Assembly (NCBI GenBank): GCA_023441805.1
Contig: JAEZNO010000031.1
Location: 1-63,582 of the forward strand
Source: Bacteroidota bacterium
GTDB lineage: Bacteria; Bacteroidota; Bacteroidia; Bacteroidales; Lentimicrobiaceae
Length of the DNA: 63,582 bases
Direction of reading: 5' to 3'
The first letter of the stretch is position 1, and the number at the start of each line of letters is the position of its first letter. A program made the position numbers and the translations under genes. The notes under the pieces are model-generated. The model saw only the letters and a list, made by a program, of their open reading frames with translations, did no database searches and was not told where the DNA came from. Shown piece by piece: positions 17,201 through 26,455 of the stretch.

Positions 17201-17313
17201 TCGAGTGGATTAATATACCGCAGATTGGTTTTTTCAAATACATATGGGTGGATAGTAAATCCGGTGTATTCAATCCGTTTTATGAGAGCAAGTATTGAGA
17301 GGTCTTCTGTCAT
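14203..17313 (-). CDS. SNF2-family DEAD/DEAH helicase-like ATPase
   Basis: The protein has 1036 residues. The N-terminal 500 residues are a poorly conserved bacterial SNF2-associated region. The SNF2 ATPase follows: NLRPYQITGFEWMV (about 515), Walker A DDMGLGKT (about 536), the DEGQ box in ILDEGQQIKN (about 703), LTGTPVENSLIDLWSQ, then helicase lobe 2 with ISLKAGGVGLNLTEADYVF, DPWWNP and AHRIGQ (about 979). Such enzymes are double-stranded-DNA translocases that remodel nucleoprotein or RNA polymerase complexes. A low-complexity Ser/Thr/Gln-rich insert of about 75 residues separates motifs I and Ia. No nuclease or methylase neighbours suggest a defence role. A terminator lies upstream, so it is probably transcribed on its own. 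Confidence 0.9.
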   Translation of the reverse strand: MTEDLSILALIKRIEYTGFTIHPYVFEKTNLRYINPLERITNLNFETYSSLSPVAIRLFQLSEEIEPHALLTRFTKQKITLKEFFSKHEKIVNELVLPFVDSRLNEIIGLLAQSSIPLYDASAMPHLYPPDEIKITPGIAKTVLRFDRNNEGTVYSLEVFTGKTKINLQDQSGYLISNSPCLLIIRNNLIIFERNITGKILSPFLQKEHIVIPKRLENKYFSSFIKKLVNNSEIIAKGFDVRDIKVDPEAILTLETDWQEKPCLTLKFKYGEKAILANNTLKSFTDLRSDDDGFTFFRLQRDKSWENQKIEFLKHEGLHQFTAFFFLKDSQNNSYDQNTNYHYTADNLRKDYTPELLKKGLTYSLLRWLINKKQTLIDNGFTIDTNTENQYALSYGEIRQDLKTENDWFDINLILLIEDQEIPFIRLRSHILDRQREYLLPNGKVFLIPEPWFDKYKELMIHAEVVDNRLKLNKHHYTLLNRVNPGEINKPDVYSPPASLKLPPLNNVNLRPYQITGFEWMVHISNMGFGGILADDMGLGKTLQTIAVLSHYYTSIENVTSSGYQQGESDISSTDSDSTAIQTPENKQLNKQTSFQLYLFEPPVESVTSITDKKVPSDKYIQGNKNTAASLIVMPASLIHNWENELNRFAPFLRKLIYTGSGRKKSIKYFDNYQIILTTYGTLRNDIDFIGNYEFLFAILDEGQQIKNPQSLIAKSVFNINAQHKLVLTGTPVENSLIDLWSQMNFTNRGLLGDLHKFNTYYATPLSKDPESYQAVSLLSMIKPFILRRTKESVTPELPDLTETVTFCEMTEKQHTLYESEKSKIRNVVLEQIENGKISETPIMVLKALMQLRQVSNHPRMLDDKSNAGSGKYDEIADRLATIISEKHRVLIFSSFVKHLNLMEEHCLEMGYKYTKLTGSSTNRGKIVSGFKNNEDTGVFLISLKAGGVGLNLTEADYVFILDPWWNPAAEMQAINRAHRIGQDKGVFVYRFITKDSIEEKILQLQLKKKALADAFIKPQSFISGMSKEELVQLFE

Positions 17314-17395
17314 GTATCATCATCAAAACCTGTAAAGATAAGCTGTTTGATAAAATCAGAGACTCAGAAAAGAGTAAGATGGTGTTAAAATAGTA

Positions 17396-17431
17396 AAAAA
17401 GAGAGGCTGAACTCAGTAAAGAGGCAGCCTC
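17396..17431 (-). terminator. terminator of the nuo transcription unit
   Basis: On the minus strand GAGGCTG (17431-17425) pairs with CAGCCTC (17409-17403), followed by TCTTTTTTAC. It ends the nuo operon plus its small trailing gene before the SNF2 gene. Confidence 0.75.
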
Positions 17432-17456
17432 AGGGTATCTGTAAATGTGTGGAATC

Positions 17457-17810
17457 CTACAGATGCCAGGGTGATTTCCCCTCCTCAATATCTTTTCTTG
17501 TGACCCAGTATTGGTCAATCACTGTACTTTCCTTTTGTTCCCAATAAGCAGGAGAGACTTTAGCACCTGTGGGAGTCTTAAGTTTCATTTCATAAACTGC
17601 AATGACCGGATTAAAAACAAGATCAGTCACACCAATGGTGCATTTCTCAACTCCATCAGCGTCAGGCTTGCAGTCAGTGATTACTTCAAAATTATTCAGG
17701 GACAGAAGATCAAATAGAAATTTACACCTTTCGGGGGTTGCGTTTTTTTCTACAATTGTGCAACGTACACCTTTAAGTTCTTCTACGATATGTTTAGCTT
17801 GTAATGGCAT
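17457..17810 (-). CDS. conserved small protein downstream of nuoN
   Basis: The product has about 117 residues and starts at MPLQAKHIVEELKGVRCTIV; the ATG two codons upstream is less likely. It is soluble, with two halves: an N-terminal segment similar in layout to small alpha/beta sensor domains (KNATPERCKFLFDLLSLNNF, EVITDC) and a C-terminal part with TIGVTDLVFNPVIAVYEMKL and PAYWEQKES. I recall similar conserved hypothetical proteins in Bacteroidota but no function. It lies 7-13 bases after nuoN with the operon terminator behind it, so it is probably cotranscribed with complex I genes. Confidence 0.75.
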   Translation of the reverse strand: MPLQAKHIVEELKGVRCTIVEKNATPERCKFLFDLLSLNNFEVITDCKPDADGVEKCTIGVTDLVFNPVIAVYEMKLKTPTGAKVSPAYWEQKESTVIDQYWVTRKDIEEGKSPWHL

Positions 17811-17822
17811 AGTCAAATTTCA

Positions 17823-19247
17823 TTAAAATATTCCGATACTCAGGTTGTTTATCCACTCATATACCTGGCTCCAAAAGCCTAAGATAAATATACCGACTGC
17901 ACTTAAAACCAGTCCGGTACGTGTCATTGCATCACTCTTGAAAGCAGGTATCGGATTCTCATTTTTATTAATAAACATAGCTTTCACCACCAGCAGATAG
18001 TAGTATAATGACACTGTTGCATTTAATACTGCAATAAAGACCAACCAATAAAAACCTGCAGATGCGGCTGATGTAAATAAGAAGAATTTGCCAAAGAAAC
18101 CTGCAACAGGTGGAATTCCGGCTAATGAGAATACAGAAAGCATCAGCAGTAAGCTAAGCTTTGGATTAGTCTTGTAAAGCCCGTTATACTCATCCATCGA
18201 CAATTTGCCGGTATAATTTTCAATTGCTGATACAACACCAAAAGCACCCAGGTTAGAGAAGATGTAAACAAGCACAAAATAGATAACTGAAGTCATTCCA
18301 AGCTTGCTACCTACCATAATCCCAAGTAGAATAAAACCGGCCTGTGCAATTGACGAAAATGCAAGGAATCGTTTCATATTCTTTTGTCTCAATGCGAACA
18401 GGTTACCTACAACCATAGTGGCAATTGAAAGCGTATAGAGGATGTTCTGCCATACGTGCATGACAGGGTAGAATACCTTAAAAAGAATGAGCATGAGCAT
18501 AAAAGCTGCTGCTCCTTTTGAGACTACAGAGAAGTAAGAGGTAACATTTGTAGGTGCTCCTTCATAAACATCAGCTGTCCATAGATGGAAAGGTACAAGA
18601 GAGATCTTAAATGCCATACCGGATATAAAGAGAATCATGGCAAGAATCTGCAGTGGTGAATCAGCTATATTAAAACTTACATCACTAAACATGATTGTAC
18701 CGGTTGTGCCGTATATGAGTGAAAGACCAAACAACAAAATACCGGATGACAGAGCAGAAGAGAGAATGAATTTAACACCTGCTTCAGCTGATTTTGTGCT
18801 ATGGTGCATATAAGCTGCCAATGCTGCCAGTGGAATTGAGGCTGTCTCGAGACCAAGATAGAACATCAGGAAATCACCTGATGAGATCATGAAATACATG
18901 CCTATCAGTGTGGAAAGAAGCAAGATAAAGAACTCACTTATTTTCTCCTTATTCTCAGGCTTAATGAGCCAACTATATGATTGCAACAGAATTATCAGCA
19001 CTCCGGTGTTAAGAACATTTTTCATCATCACCGCGAGTGCAGTGTTCTGGAACATTCCTCCAAATAGTACCCCATGGTGAGAAGGCAGGTATCCTACAAC
19101 GACATTTATGATGAATAGAACTATAGCAACCGGTATTATTGACCTCTTCTTTGCCGGCTTTAATCCAAGATCAATTATAAGCAGGAGGAGTGCTGTAATT
19201 ACCAGTACCAACTCATGCCTCATGATTAAAAAGTCTGTGATGTTCAT
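17823..19247 (-). CDS. nuoN: NADH-quinone oxidoreductase subunit N
   Basis: NuoN is one of the three antiporter-like proton-pumping subunits of complex I in the inner membrane. It has 474 residues and about 14 membrane helices. The family signature lies in the middle: FHLWTADVYEGAPTNVTSYF, with the Lys-containing GAAAFMLML helix after it, and AFSSIAQAGFILLG further on. It is the last nuo gene; 52 bases separate it from nuoM. Confidence 0.95.
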   Translation of the reverse strand: MNITDFLIMRHELVLVITALLLLIIDLGLKPAKKRSIIPVAIVLFIINVVVGYLPSHHGVLFGGMFQNTALAVMMKNVLNTGVLIILLQSYSWLIKPENKEKISEFFILLLSTLIGMYFMISSGDFLMFYLGLETASIPLAALAAYMHHSTKSAEAGVKFILSSALSSGILLFGLSLIYGTTGTIMFSDVSFNIADSPLQILAMILFISGMAFKISLVPFHLWTADVYEGAPTNVTSYFSVVSKGAAAFMLMLILFKVFYPVMHVWQNILYTLSIATMVVGNLFALRQKNMKRFLAFSSIAQAGFILLGIMVGSKLGMTSVIYFVLVYIFSNLGAFGVVSAIENYTGKLSMDEYNGLYKTNPKLSLLLMLSVFSLAGIPPVAGFFGKFFLFTSAASAGFYWLVFIAVLNATVSLYYYLLVVKAMFINKNENPIPAFKSDAMTRTGLVLSAVGIFILGFWSQVYEWINNLSIGIF

Positions 19248-19299
19248 ACTTTAGTATTCTTTTAACCTTCCGGTATTCTGATTTTCTTTTAATTAAGTA

Positions 19300-20820
19300 T
19301 TAAAAAATGCTGACAAATGATGATGTTGCCATTGATAATTTAGTAAGGATTGGTTCAAGGCTGATATTGATCATATCGCTTAGCCATAATGGAGCCATTC
19401 CAATTCCTGCAATTGCAATAACCAATGTTATGGTTGATAATCGTTCATACCATTTGGCATCAGTAAGATGGGTAAAATGATCGTTCTTTACCGGGCCGAG
19501 TAATAAAATTGCCACCACTCTGAGGATGTACACTGCAGTAACAACAATGCTTGCCGTTGCTGCAATAGTCAGTACCCTGTGGAAAGTGTCGGTATGCTGA
19601 AATGATCCTACGAAGATTGTCATTTCAGCCACAAAACCACTTAAGCCCGGAAGACCTAAAGATGCAAGACCTGCAATCACGTAAACAACTGAAAGGAATG
19701 GCATCACCTTCATTAATCCTCCCATCTCATTTATCATACGTGTATGTGTTCTTCCATAAATCATCCCGATTAATGCAAAGAAGAGAGCTGTCATCAATCC
19801 ATGTGAAATCATCTGAATGATAGCCCCGTTGAAAGCTGTCTGATTGAGCATCAGAACAGCAAACAGTACTAACCCACAATGACTAACTGATGAGTATGCA
19901 TTGATATATTTAAGATCTTTCTGGAAGATTGCTCCAAAGGCACCATAAAGCACTGAAATACCTGTCAGAAGGAGGAATATCCATGCCTGTTCCTGTGCAG
20001 CATCCGGCATAAGGAATATAGCAACGCGGAATGCACCATAACCTCCGAGTTTCATAAGAACACCGGCATGAAGCATTGAAACAGCAGTAGGAGCAGAGGC
20101 ATGACCATCAGGTGACCATGTGTGGAATGGGAAAAGTGCTCCTAATACTCCAAAGCCGATAAATGTAAAGGGGAATAGAAACCTTTGCATTTCAATTGGC
20201 ATACTGTTTTTCGCAATAGCGAGTAAATTCCATGTTAAAGGCTGACCTTCAGGTGCAGAATAGAAATAGATACCAAACAATCCTACCATCAGCAATGCTG
20301 AACCTCCCATTAGCATTAAGGTGAGTTTCATGGCTGAGTACTCCTTAGACCCTGAACCCCAAATTCCTATCAATAAGTACATCGGGATTACGGCAATCTC
20401 ATAAAACAAGAACATTGTAAAGAGATCGAGTGAGATAAAGAAGCCAAATACTCCTGTTGCAAGCAGAATCAGCGAAATAAAGAACTCCCTTGATAGGAAA
20501 GTAACTTCCCATGAAGCAAAAATACCGGCAAACACTACAATTGAGGTTAGGCCTATCATGGCAACCGATATACCGTCTACACCCACGAAGTAATGGATAT
20601 TAAGACTGGGGAACCAGACAGCGTCATAAGTAAATAGCATTTCAGCAGCATTACCGGCAGCCCTTTCACCCAAATAAGCGAAGATCAAGTAAATAGCCAA
20701 TAATAGCTGAATTCCCATTCCTATTGCGGCAGCAACTCTGGTTTGCTTCATATTCCTGGTAAAACCTATCGCAAGTATGGTAAATACCGGGATGACTACA
20801 AAAAGTGAGAGTATATTCAT
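19300..20820 (-). CDS. nuoM: NADH-quinone oxidoreductase subunit M
   Basis: NuoM is an antiporter-like membrane subunit of complex I. It has 506 residues, usual length, and about 14 membrane segments. Typical motifs are FYEIAVIPMYLLIGIWG (with the conserved Glu), FPFHTWSPDGHASAPTAVS, LHAGVLMKLGGYGAFR and SSVSHCGLVLFAV. It sits between nuoL and nuoN. Confidence 0.95.
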   Translation of the reverse strand: MNILSLFVVIPVFTILAIGFTRNMKQTRVAAAIGMGIQLLLAIYLIFAYLGERAAGNAAEMLFTYDAVWFPSLNIHYFVGVDGISVAMIGLTSIVVFAGIFASWEVTFLSREFFISLILLATGVFGFFISLDLFTMFLFYEIAVIPMYLLIGIWGSGSKEYSAMKLTLMLMGGSALLMVGLFGIYFYSAPEGQPLTWNLLAIAKNSMPIEMQRFLFPFTFIGFGVLGALFPFHTWSPDGHASAPTAVSMLHAGVLMKLGGYGAFRVAIFLMPDAAQEQAWIFLLLTGISVLYGAFGAIFQKDLKYINAYSSVSHCGLVLFAVLMLNQTAFNGAIIQMISHGLMTALFFALIGMIYGRTHTRMINEMGGLMKVMPFLSVVYVIAGLASLGLPGLSGFVAEMTIFVGSFQHTDTFHRVLTIAATASIVVTAVYILRVVAILLLGPVKNDHFTHLTDAKWYERLSTITLVIAIAGIGMAPLWLSDMINISLEPILTKLSMATSSFVSIF

Positions 20821-20857
20821 TTTATTTTCCTTTCTTTAATCATTAAGTAGTTTGGCA

Positions 20858-22774
20858 TTACCTGAAATAGACAAATATTATTACCAGTACAACTGAGCCT
20901 GTAATGAATACATAAGCATACTGCTGTAATCTGCCACTCTGGAATCCTTTAATCAAATTAGAGGTAGATACTATTGTATTGCCAATCAGATTCATTGTGC
21001 CATCTACAATATGTCTGTCGAACCATGCAACAGGTTGCGAGATATACCTGAATATTATCTTCTTAGTGACAAAGAGGTACAGCTCATCCATATAGAATTT
21101 ATGATAAGCACCTCTGTAGAATGCACCAAGAGCATTAGCAATTTTTGCAGGTGTAGCACTTTCTTTTCTATATAATACCAAAGCTACAAGAATACCGGCG
21201 ATACCAATTAAAACTGAAGGTATAGCAACAGCATAATCGATATGAGTGGCGAATGGTAATCCATCTGAAGTCACTAACTCATTGAATGGCAGGAACCCTG
21301 CAAATACAGAACCGAATGCCAGAATCAACAAAGGAATAGTCATTGTTGAAGGTGCCTCATGTGGAGTATGGTGATAGTGAGTGTTTTTACCCCAGAAAAC
21401 ATTGAAATAGAGGCGGAACATATAGAATGCAGTCAACCCTGCTACAAGGAACTCAATTGCAAATAAGATCTTATTATGGTGCAGGGCAGCAACCAGAATC
21501 TCATCTTTACTGAAGAATCCTGATAACGGAGGCATACCTGCAATTGTAAGACACGCGATTAGGAAAGTAATGTGGGTTATAGGGAGATGTTTCCTTAAAT
21601 TACCCATATCCCTCATATCATTCGAATGCACAGCATGGATAATTGCACCGGCTCCAAGGAAGAGCAGAGCTTTAAACATAGCATGAGTGAAAAGATGCCA
21701 GTTTGAAGCCATAAAGCCTAAACCATCATGTCCGCCATATCCCGATACTCCTAACGAAAGCATCATATAGCCTATCTGCGACATGGTAGAGTATGCAAGT
21801 ACCCGTTTAATGTCAAATTGAGTGCAGGCAATTATGGCAGCAAATAATGAGCTTATCCCACCTACCCATGCAACAACAGTTAAAGCGTCGGGTGCTGCCA
21901 GTGAATAAACAGGAAACAATCGTGCTACCAGATACACACCGGCAACAACCATGGTAGCTGCATGAATAAGAGCAGATACCGGTGTCGGACCTTCCATAGC
22001 ATCAGGTAACCAAATATGCAATGGGAACATTGCCGATTTTCCTGCACCTCCCATGAACACAAATATTAATGCCCATGTAATTCCACTTAGACCCATAAAA
22101 GTCAAACCTCCTGCATGTGTAATGGCAGGACCATCTGAACTTACTAATGTCTGGAAGTCAAAGGTGCCGGTCATGAACGACAGCATCAGGATACCGATCA
22201 GAAAACCCAAATCGGCAAAACGGGTAACGATAAATGCTTTCTTTGATGCTGCAACTGCACTTGGTCTCTCGTAATAAAAGCCTATGAGCAGGAACGATGA
22301 AACCCCCACGAGTTCCCAGAAGATATACATCTGGAAAATATTGGTTGCAAGTACTAATCCGAGCATTGAGAAACTGAATAATGAAAGGAATGCATAGAAA
22401 CGAGCGAATCCCTTTTCACCTTTCATGTACCCCAGACTGTAAAAATGTACCATTAAAGATACTGTACTGACTACCACAAGCATCATGCATGATATAGGGT
22501 CGAGCAGGATACCGAGTTTGATTATCAGTGTATCAGTAAAACGCAACCAGGGAATTTCAAATGCTTTTATGGATGAATAAACTGTATCGGGTGTATGATC
22601 AACCCAAAAGTAGTTAATGGCTGTCATGTAGGATAATACAGCGACTACCAACAGTCCTGCAGTACCTATTAGCCCTGATACTATAGGTTTGAATTTGTGT
22701 CCAGTTAAACCTGTAAATAAGAATACCAACAGTGGTATCAGAGGAATCAGCAGTGTATAGGAATATGCGTTCAT
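20858..22774 (-). CDS. nuoL: NADH-quinone oxidoreductase subunit L
   Basis: NuoL is the distal pump of complex I with the long lateral helix. It has 638 residues and about 16 membrane segments. Signatures are FWELVGVSSFLLIGFYYERP, FMGGAGKSAMFPLHIWLPDA, MEGPTPVSALIHAATMVVAG and YSTMSQIGYMMLSLG. The C-terminal ~100 residues form the lateral helix and final anchor (LYLFVTKKIIFRYISQP onwards). Gaps to nuoK and nuoM are 25 and 37 bases. Confidence 0.95.
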   Translation of the reverse strand: MNAYSYTLLIPLIPLLVFLFTGLTGHKFKPIVSGLIGTAGLLVVAVLSYMTAINYFWVDHTPDTVYSSIKAFEIPWLRFTDTLIIKLGILLDPISCMMLVVVSTVSLMVHFYSLGYMKGEKGFARFYAFLSLFSFSMLGLVLATNIFQMYIFWELVGVSSFLLIGFYYERPSAVAASKKAFIVTRFADLGFLIGILMLSFMTGTFDFQTLVSSDGPAITHAGGLTFMGLSGITWALIFVFMGGAGKSAMFPLHIWLPDAMEGPTPVSALIHAATMVVAGVYLVARLFPVYSLAAPDALTVVAWVGGISSLFAAIIACTQFDIKRVLAYSTMSQIGYMMLSLGVSGYGGHDGLGFMASNWHLFTHAMFKALLFLGAGAIIHAVHSNDMRDMGNLRKHLPITHITFLIACLTIAGMPPLSGFFSKDEILVAALHHNKILFAIEFLVAGLTAFYMFRLYFNVFWGKNTHYHHTPHEAPSTMTIPLLILAFGSVFAGFLPFNELVTSDGLPFATHIDYAVAIPSVLIGIAGILVALVLYRKESATPAKIANALGAFYRGAYHKFYMDELYLFVTKKIIFRYISQPVAWFDRHIVDGTMNLIGNTIVSTSNLIKGFQSGRLQQYAYVFITGSVVLVIIFVYFR

Positions 22775-22799
22775 AGGTATGATATGGCGATTTTTGTTC

Positions 22800-23117
22800 C
22801 TAGTTTTTCATTTTATTTACATTGTCCACTTCAATTGATCTGAAGTTTCTGTATATATTGATGATAATAGCAATGGCTACAGCAGCTTCAGCAGCGGCGA
22901 CGGCTATTACGATCAGAGCAAAGAAATGTCCATGCAGGTTATTCGGGTACAGGTAATGGTTAAAAGCCACAAAGTTGATGTTGACTGAATTGAGAATCAG
23001 CTCGGTTGACATCAGCATTGTAATCAGATTTCTTCTGATCAGGAATCCAAAGATTCCTGTAAAGAACATTAAAGTACTCAATACCAGGAAGTACTCTAGT
23101 GGTATATTTCCGGTCAT
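22800..23117 (-). CDS. nuoK: NADH-quinone oxidoreductase subunit K
   Basis: NuoK is a three-helix subunit of the complex I proton channel. It has 105 residues, normal length. The conserved glutamates lie in MLMSTELILNSVNINFVAF and in AAAEAAVAIAIIINIYR. It is 11 bases downstream of nuoJ. Confidence 0.95.
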   Translation of the reverse strand: MTGNIPLEYFLVLSTLMFFTGIFGFLIRRNLITMLMSTELILNSVNINFVAFNHYLYPNNLHGHFFALIVIAVAAAEAAVAIAIIINIYRNFRSIEVDNVNKMKN

Positions 23118-23128
23118 AACTGTAGTTA

Positions 23129-23671
23129 TTATTCTTGATTATTGTCGGTTGATTTGAATTTTGTAGTGAGGCTTTCCTTACGGGCAACAATGATAGCACC
23201 TACCAGAGCTGCAAGTAAAAGGATAGATATCACTTCAAAAGGTAAAGCGTACCCATTTTCACCATAGCTGACCAATGATCTTCCGATATTTTGCACATCA
23301 GTTGATACTGCAGGTTCAGGTGATTTTATAAAGTTGTGGTTTACTACCAGAACTATGGTAAGCAGTGCTCCTGCAACAACTGAGAGTGCTGAAAATACGC
23401 CTTCTTTCAGAGTTGCCATTCTTGCCTTCTCGCTGATATGGCTTGTGAGGAGAATTGAGAATATCATCAATACTACTATACCACCGGCATAAACTGTCAA
23501 TTGAACGGCAGCAAGGAAATTGAAATTGAGCATGAAGTAAAGCCCTGCTGTGCTAACCAACACAAACAAGAGATATACTGCGGCGCGTAAAATCCTTCGC
23601 GAGGTGACTGTCAGGATTGAGAATAATAATATTGCACCGGCAAAGAGAAAAAACAAAATGTTACTATCCAT
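23129..23671 (-). CDS. nuoJ: NADH-quinone oxidoreductase subunit J
   Basis: NuoJ is a five-helix membrane subunit. It has 180 residues. The start is LFFLFAGAILLFSILTVTSR, with AVYLLFVLVSTAGLYFML and the pi-bulge helix AVQLTVYAGGIVVLMIFSIL, then a last helix ISILLLAALVGAIIVARKE. The gap to nuoI is 27 bases. Confidence 0.93.
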   Translation of the reverse strand: MDSNILFFLFAGAILLFSILTVTSRRILRAAVYLLFVLVSTAGLYFMLNFNFLAAVQLTVYAGGIVVLMIFSILLTSHISEKARMATLKEGVFSALSVVAGALLTIVLVVNHNFIKSPEPAVSTDVQNIGRSLVSYGENGYALPFEVISILLLAALVGAIIVARKESLTTKFKSTDNNQE

Positions 23672-23698
23672 TATTGATTGGTTGTGGTTGTTTGGTTG

Positions 23699-24181
23699 TT
23701 ATTCTTTAACTCCTTCCATAAGCTTTGAGCCCGGTTGATTTAGCACTTTAGTAAGTTCTGATCGATCCCATACAGCATGCTCAAAGTTCTGTCCCATTTT
23801 AATAGCGTCACTTGGACATGCCCTGATACACAGATTGCATAAAGTGCACATTCCCAAATGATATATGTGTTTATCTATAGCTTTCTTCTTCTTGCCATCT
23901 TCAGTAACTACCTGTTTAGTAATGATTTCAATTGAGCCATTCGGGCAAGCTAATTCACAAAGACCACACCCGGTACATCTGTGCTCATTGTTCTCATTAT
24001 GAGGCATGACGACTTCACCGCGAAAGCGATCAGCCATTTTCAGGGTATCCCTGTTTTCCGGATATTCCTGAGTTACATTCTTCCAGGGAGTAAAGAAATA
24101 GCGGCCGGTAACCTTCATACCGCTTACTAGTGTAACTAACCCGCTAAATATTTCTCCGAAGTATTTTATGATTGACTTCAT
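23699..24181 (-). CDS. nuoI: NADH-quinone oxidoreductase subunit I
   Basis: NuoI is the peripheral-arm subunit that binds clusters N6a and N6b. It has 160 residues. Two 4Fe-4S motifs are visible: CTGCGLCELACPNGS (about 72-86) and CTLCNLCIRACPSDA (about 110-124). In the absence of NuoEFG these clusters would be the first wired to an external electron donor. Gaps to neighbours are 13 and 27 bases. Confidence 0.95.
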   Translation of the reverse strand: MKSIIKYFGEIFSGLVTLVSGMKVTGRYFFTPWKNVTQEYPENRDTLKMADRFRGEVVMPHNENNEHRCTGCGLCELACPNGSIEIITKQVVTEDGKKKKAIDKHIYHLGMCTLCNLCIRACPSDAIKMGQNFEHAVWDRSELTKVLNQPGSKLMEGVKE

Positions 24182-24194
24182 AGTGCTCTATAGT

Positions 24195-25283
24195 TTAAAA
24201 ATGCAGGCCAAGTAAAACAACTGCTGTCATTATAATAATATTGATCAGGTTGATTGGCAGGAGATATTTCCATTCGAGATTAAGTATCTGGTCAACCCTG
24301 AGACGTGGGAAAGTCCATTTGAACCACATCATGAGGAAGATGACAGCGAATACCTTCAGGAAAAACCACACAAGGCCCGGTATGTAATCCATTACTGTAT
24401 TGAAAGCTTCAAAATCTCCGAAATGCAATGGCATCCATCCTCCCAGAAATACTACAGTAGCCATGGCAGCAACTATAAAAAGATTGATGTATTCGGCTAA
24501 GAAGAAGAATGCAAACTTAATTCCTGAATACTCAGTGTGGAAACCTGCAGTTAGTTCAGATTCTGCTTCTGCAAGGTCAAATGGACCACGGTTAGTTTCA
24601 GCAGTGCCTGCTATTACGAAAATAAAGAAAGCAATTATTGCAGGAACATGACCTTTAAAGATGAACCATAAATCACGCTGTCCTTCAATGATACCTGATA
24701 TTTGCATTGTGCCTGCAAATATGATCATCGTTATCAGAGCGAGCCCTACTGAAAGTTCGTAGCTGACAATCTGTGCACCTGAACGCATGGCTCCAATAAG
24801 TGAGTACTTATTGTTGGAGCTCCATCCTGCCAGCAATACGCCTATAACACCAACTGATGATACGGCGGTTACGAATAATACTCCGATATCAAAATCAAAT
24901 GAAGCTAATCCCGGAGCAAATGGCACCACAGATATTGCCATAAAAGAAACTATGATAACAATAAAAGGAGCCAGATTATAAAGGAATTTATCGGCTCTGT
25001 TTGGTGTTATCAGCTCCTTCATGAGCAGTTTAATGAAGTCGGCAATAGTTTGTAACAGACCCCATGGACCGACACGCATAGGTCCTAATCTCTGCTGAAA
25101 TGCAGCACATACTTTTCGTTCAGCATATACCAGGAAAAGTCCGAATACAGCAACAAAAAGCAGATATGCAACTCCAACCAGTGTCCATTCGATGGCAAGG
25201 ACAGCAGTCGGGTGAAGACTGGCTGACAAAGCCTCATGAATAGACTTAGTGAAGGGGGTGAAATCGTAAATGTTAAAGGCCAT
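24195..25283 (-). CDS. nuoH: NADH-quinone oxidoreductase subunit H
   Basis: NuoH is the membrane subunit at the quinone pocket. It has 362 residues and 8-9 membrane segments. Canonical motifs are ERKVCAAFQQRLGPMRVGPW, GLLQTIADFIKLLMKE, and the quinone-site loop RGPFDLAEAESELTAGFHTE. It lies between nuoD and nuoI. Confidence 0.95.
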   Translation of the reverse strand: MAFNIYDFTPFTKSIHEALSASLHPTAVLAIEWTLVGVAYLLFVAVFGLFLVYAERKVCAAFQQRLGPMRVGPWGLLQTIADFIKLLMKELITPNRADKFLYNLAPFIVIIVSFMAISVVPFAPGLASFDFDIGVLFVTAVSSVGVIGVLLAGWSSNNKYSLIGAMRSGAQIVSYELSVGLALITMIIFAGTMQISGIIEGQRDLWFIFKGHVPAIIAFFIFVIAGTAETNRGPFDLAEAESELTAGFHTEYSGIKFAFFFLAEYINLFIVAAMATVVFLGGWMPLHFGDFEAFNTVMDYIPGLVWFFLKVFAVIFLMMWFKWTFPRLRVDQILNLEWKYLLPINLINIIIMTAVVLLGLHF

Positions 25284-25319
25284 CTTATTATTATTCAGTA
25301 GTTTGAATCATATATTTTT

Positions 25320-26453
25320 TTAACGGTCAATATCAGGTATAACCAGATCGTATGATCCCATTATTGCCACAAGGTCAGCAATCTTCCATCCTTTAGCAAT
25401 GTGGTTAATACCAAAGAGGTTAGAGAATCCGGGAGAGCGGAACTTCATACGGTAAGGATTCTTCTTTCCATCTGAAATGACATACACTCCAAATTCCCCA
25501 CGGGCACTTTCAACTCGCTGATAGTATTCACCTTCAGGTAATTTTGTAACACCTTTCATTTTTACGGCATAATCACCTTCAGGAATATTGTCAATGAGTT
25601 GTTCAATAATATTCATTGACTCATACATCTCAAGAATACGAAGGTTGTAGCGGGTAAATGTATCACCTTCGGTACCCAAAATCTCATTAAACTTAACGTA
25701 TGGATATGCTCCGTAAGGTTCTTTTTTACGAATGTCACATGAGAAACCTGAAGCTCTTCCTGTCGGGCCTGTTATACCGTAGGCAATGGCATCTTCTTTT
25801 GTCAGAATTCCCACTCCTTTGGTACGTGCCTGAAATATTACGTTGCCACTCAACAAGGTTTCGTATTCCGGTAGTTTAGTCCTGAATTTCTTTATGAAAG
25901 CTTTGACATCCTTTTGAAAATCAGGATGTATGTCGAACATCACACCCCCGGGAACACTATAATTGAGTGTCAGTCTGGCACCACATGTTTTCTCGAAAAT
26001 ATCCAGAATATCTTCGCGATCGCGAAGTCCGTAGAAGAAAGTGGTTAATGCTCCAAGGTCCATTCCAAAAGCACACCACCAAAGTTGATGTGAAGCGATA
26101 CGCTGGAGTTCATTGAAAATAGTACGGATATATTTTGCTCTCTCAGGAACTTCAACCTGAAGTGCCTTTTCGACCACCAAGCTGCAAGCCTCATTGCTCA
26201 TGTGTGACGAGAGGTAATCCATACGGTCAGTAAGATGAGGTATTTGTTGATAACTGAGGCTTTCAGTCATCTTCTCAATTCCACTGTGGATATAACCGAT
26301 ATGAGGTTGAACATTTAGAACCTTTTCACCTTCAAGCTTTACCAAAAGGCGCAGAACACCATGAGTACTCGGATGTTGTGGCCCCATGTTGATGAGATAA
26401 TCATCAGTCTTGATGTCATCGGTAGTTATAAATACTTCTTTATATTCTTCCAT
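25320..26453 (-). CDS. nuoD: NADH-quinone oxidoreductase subunit D
   Basis: NuoD is the 49-kDa quinone-site subunit. It has 377 residues from ATG 26453, which is chosen because the longer frame would overlap the whole 3' end of nuoC and adds no homologous sequence. Motifs are NMGPQHPSTHGVLRLLVKLE, HIGYIHSGIEK, YLSSHMSNEACSLVVEKAL, WWCAFGMDLGALTTFFY and the C-terminal VAIMGSYDLVIPDIDR. nuoC and nuoD are separate here, two bases apart, unlike the nuoCD fusion of enterobacteria. Confidence 0.95.
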   Translation of the reverse strand: MEEYKEVFITTDDIKTDDYLINMGPQHPSTHGVLRLLVKLEGEKVLNVQPHIGYIHSGIEKMTESLSYQQIPHLTDRMDYLSSHMSNEACSLVVEKALQVEVPERAKYIRTIFNELQRIASHQLWWCAFGMDLGALTTFFYGLRDREDILDIFEKTCGARLTLNYSVPGGVMFDIHPDFQKDVKAFIKKFRTKLPEYETLLSGNVIFQARTKGVGILTKEDAIAYGITGPTGRASGFSCDIRKKEPYGAYPYVKFNEILGTEGDTFTRYNLRILEMYESMNIIEQLIDNIPEGDYAVKMKGVTKLPEGEYYQRVESARGEFGVYVISDGKKNPYRMKFRSPGFSNLFGINHIAKGWKIADLVAIMGSYDLVIPDIDR

Positions 26454-26455
26454 GG

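Noticed and set aside
19602..19820. Plus-strand ORF within nuoM
   Set aside because: Antisense shadow of a strongly conserved membrane subunit.
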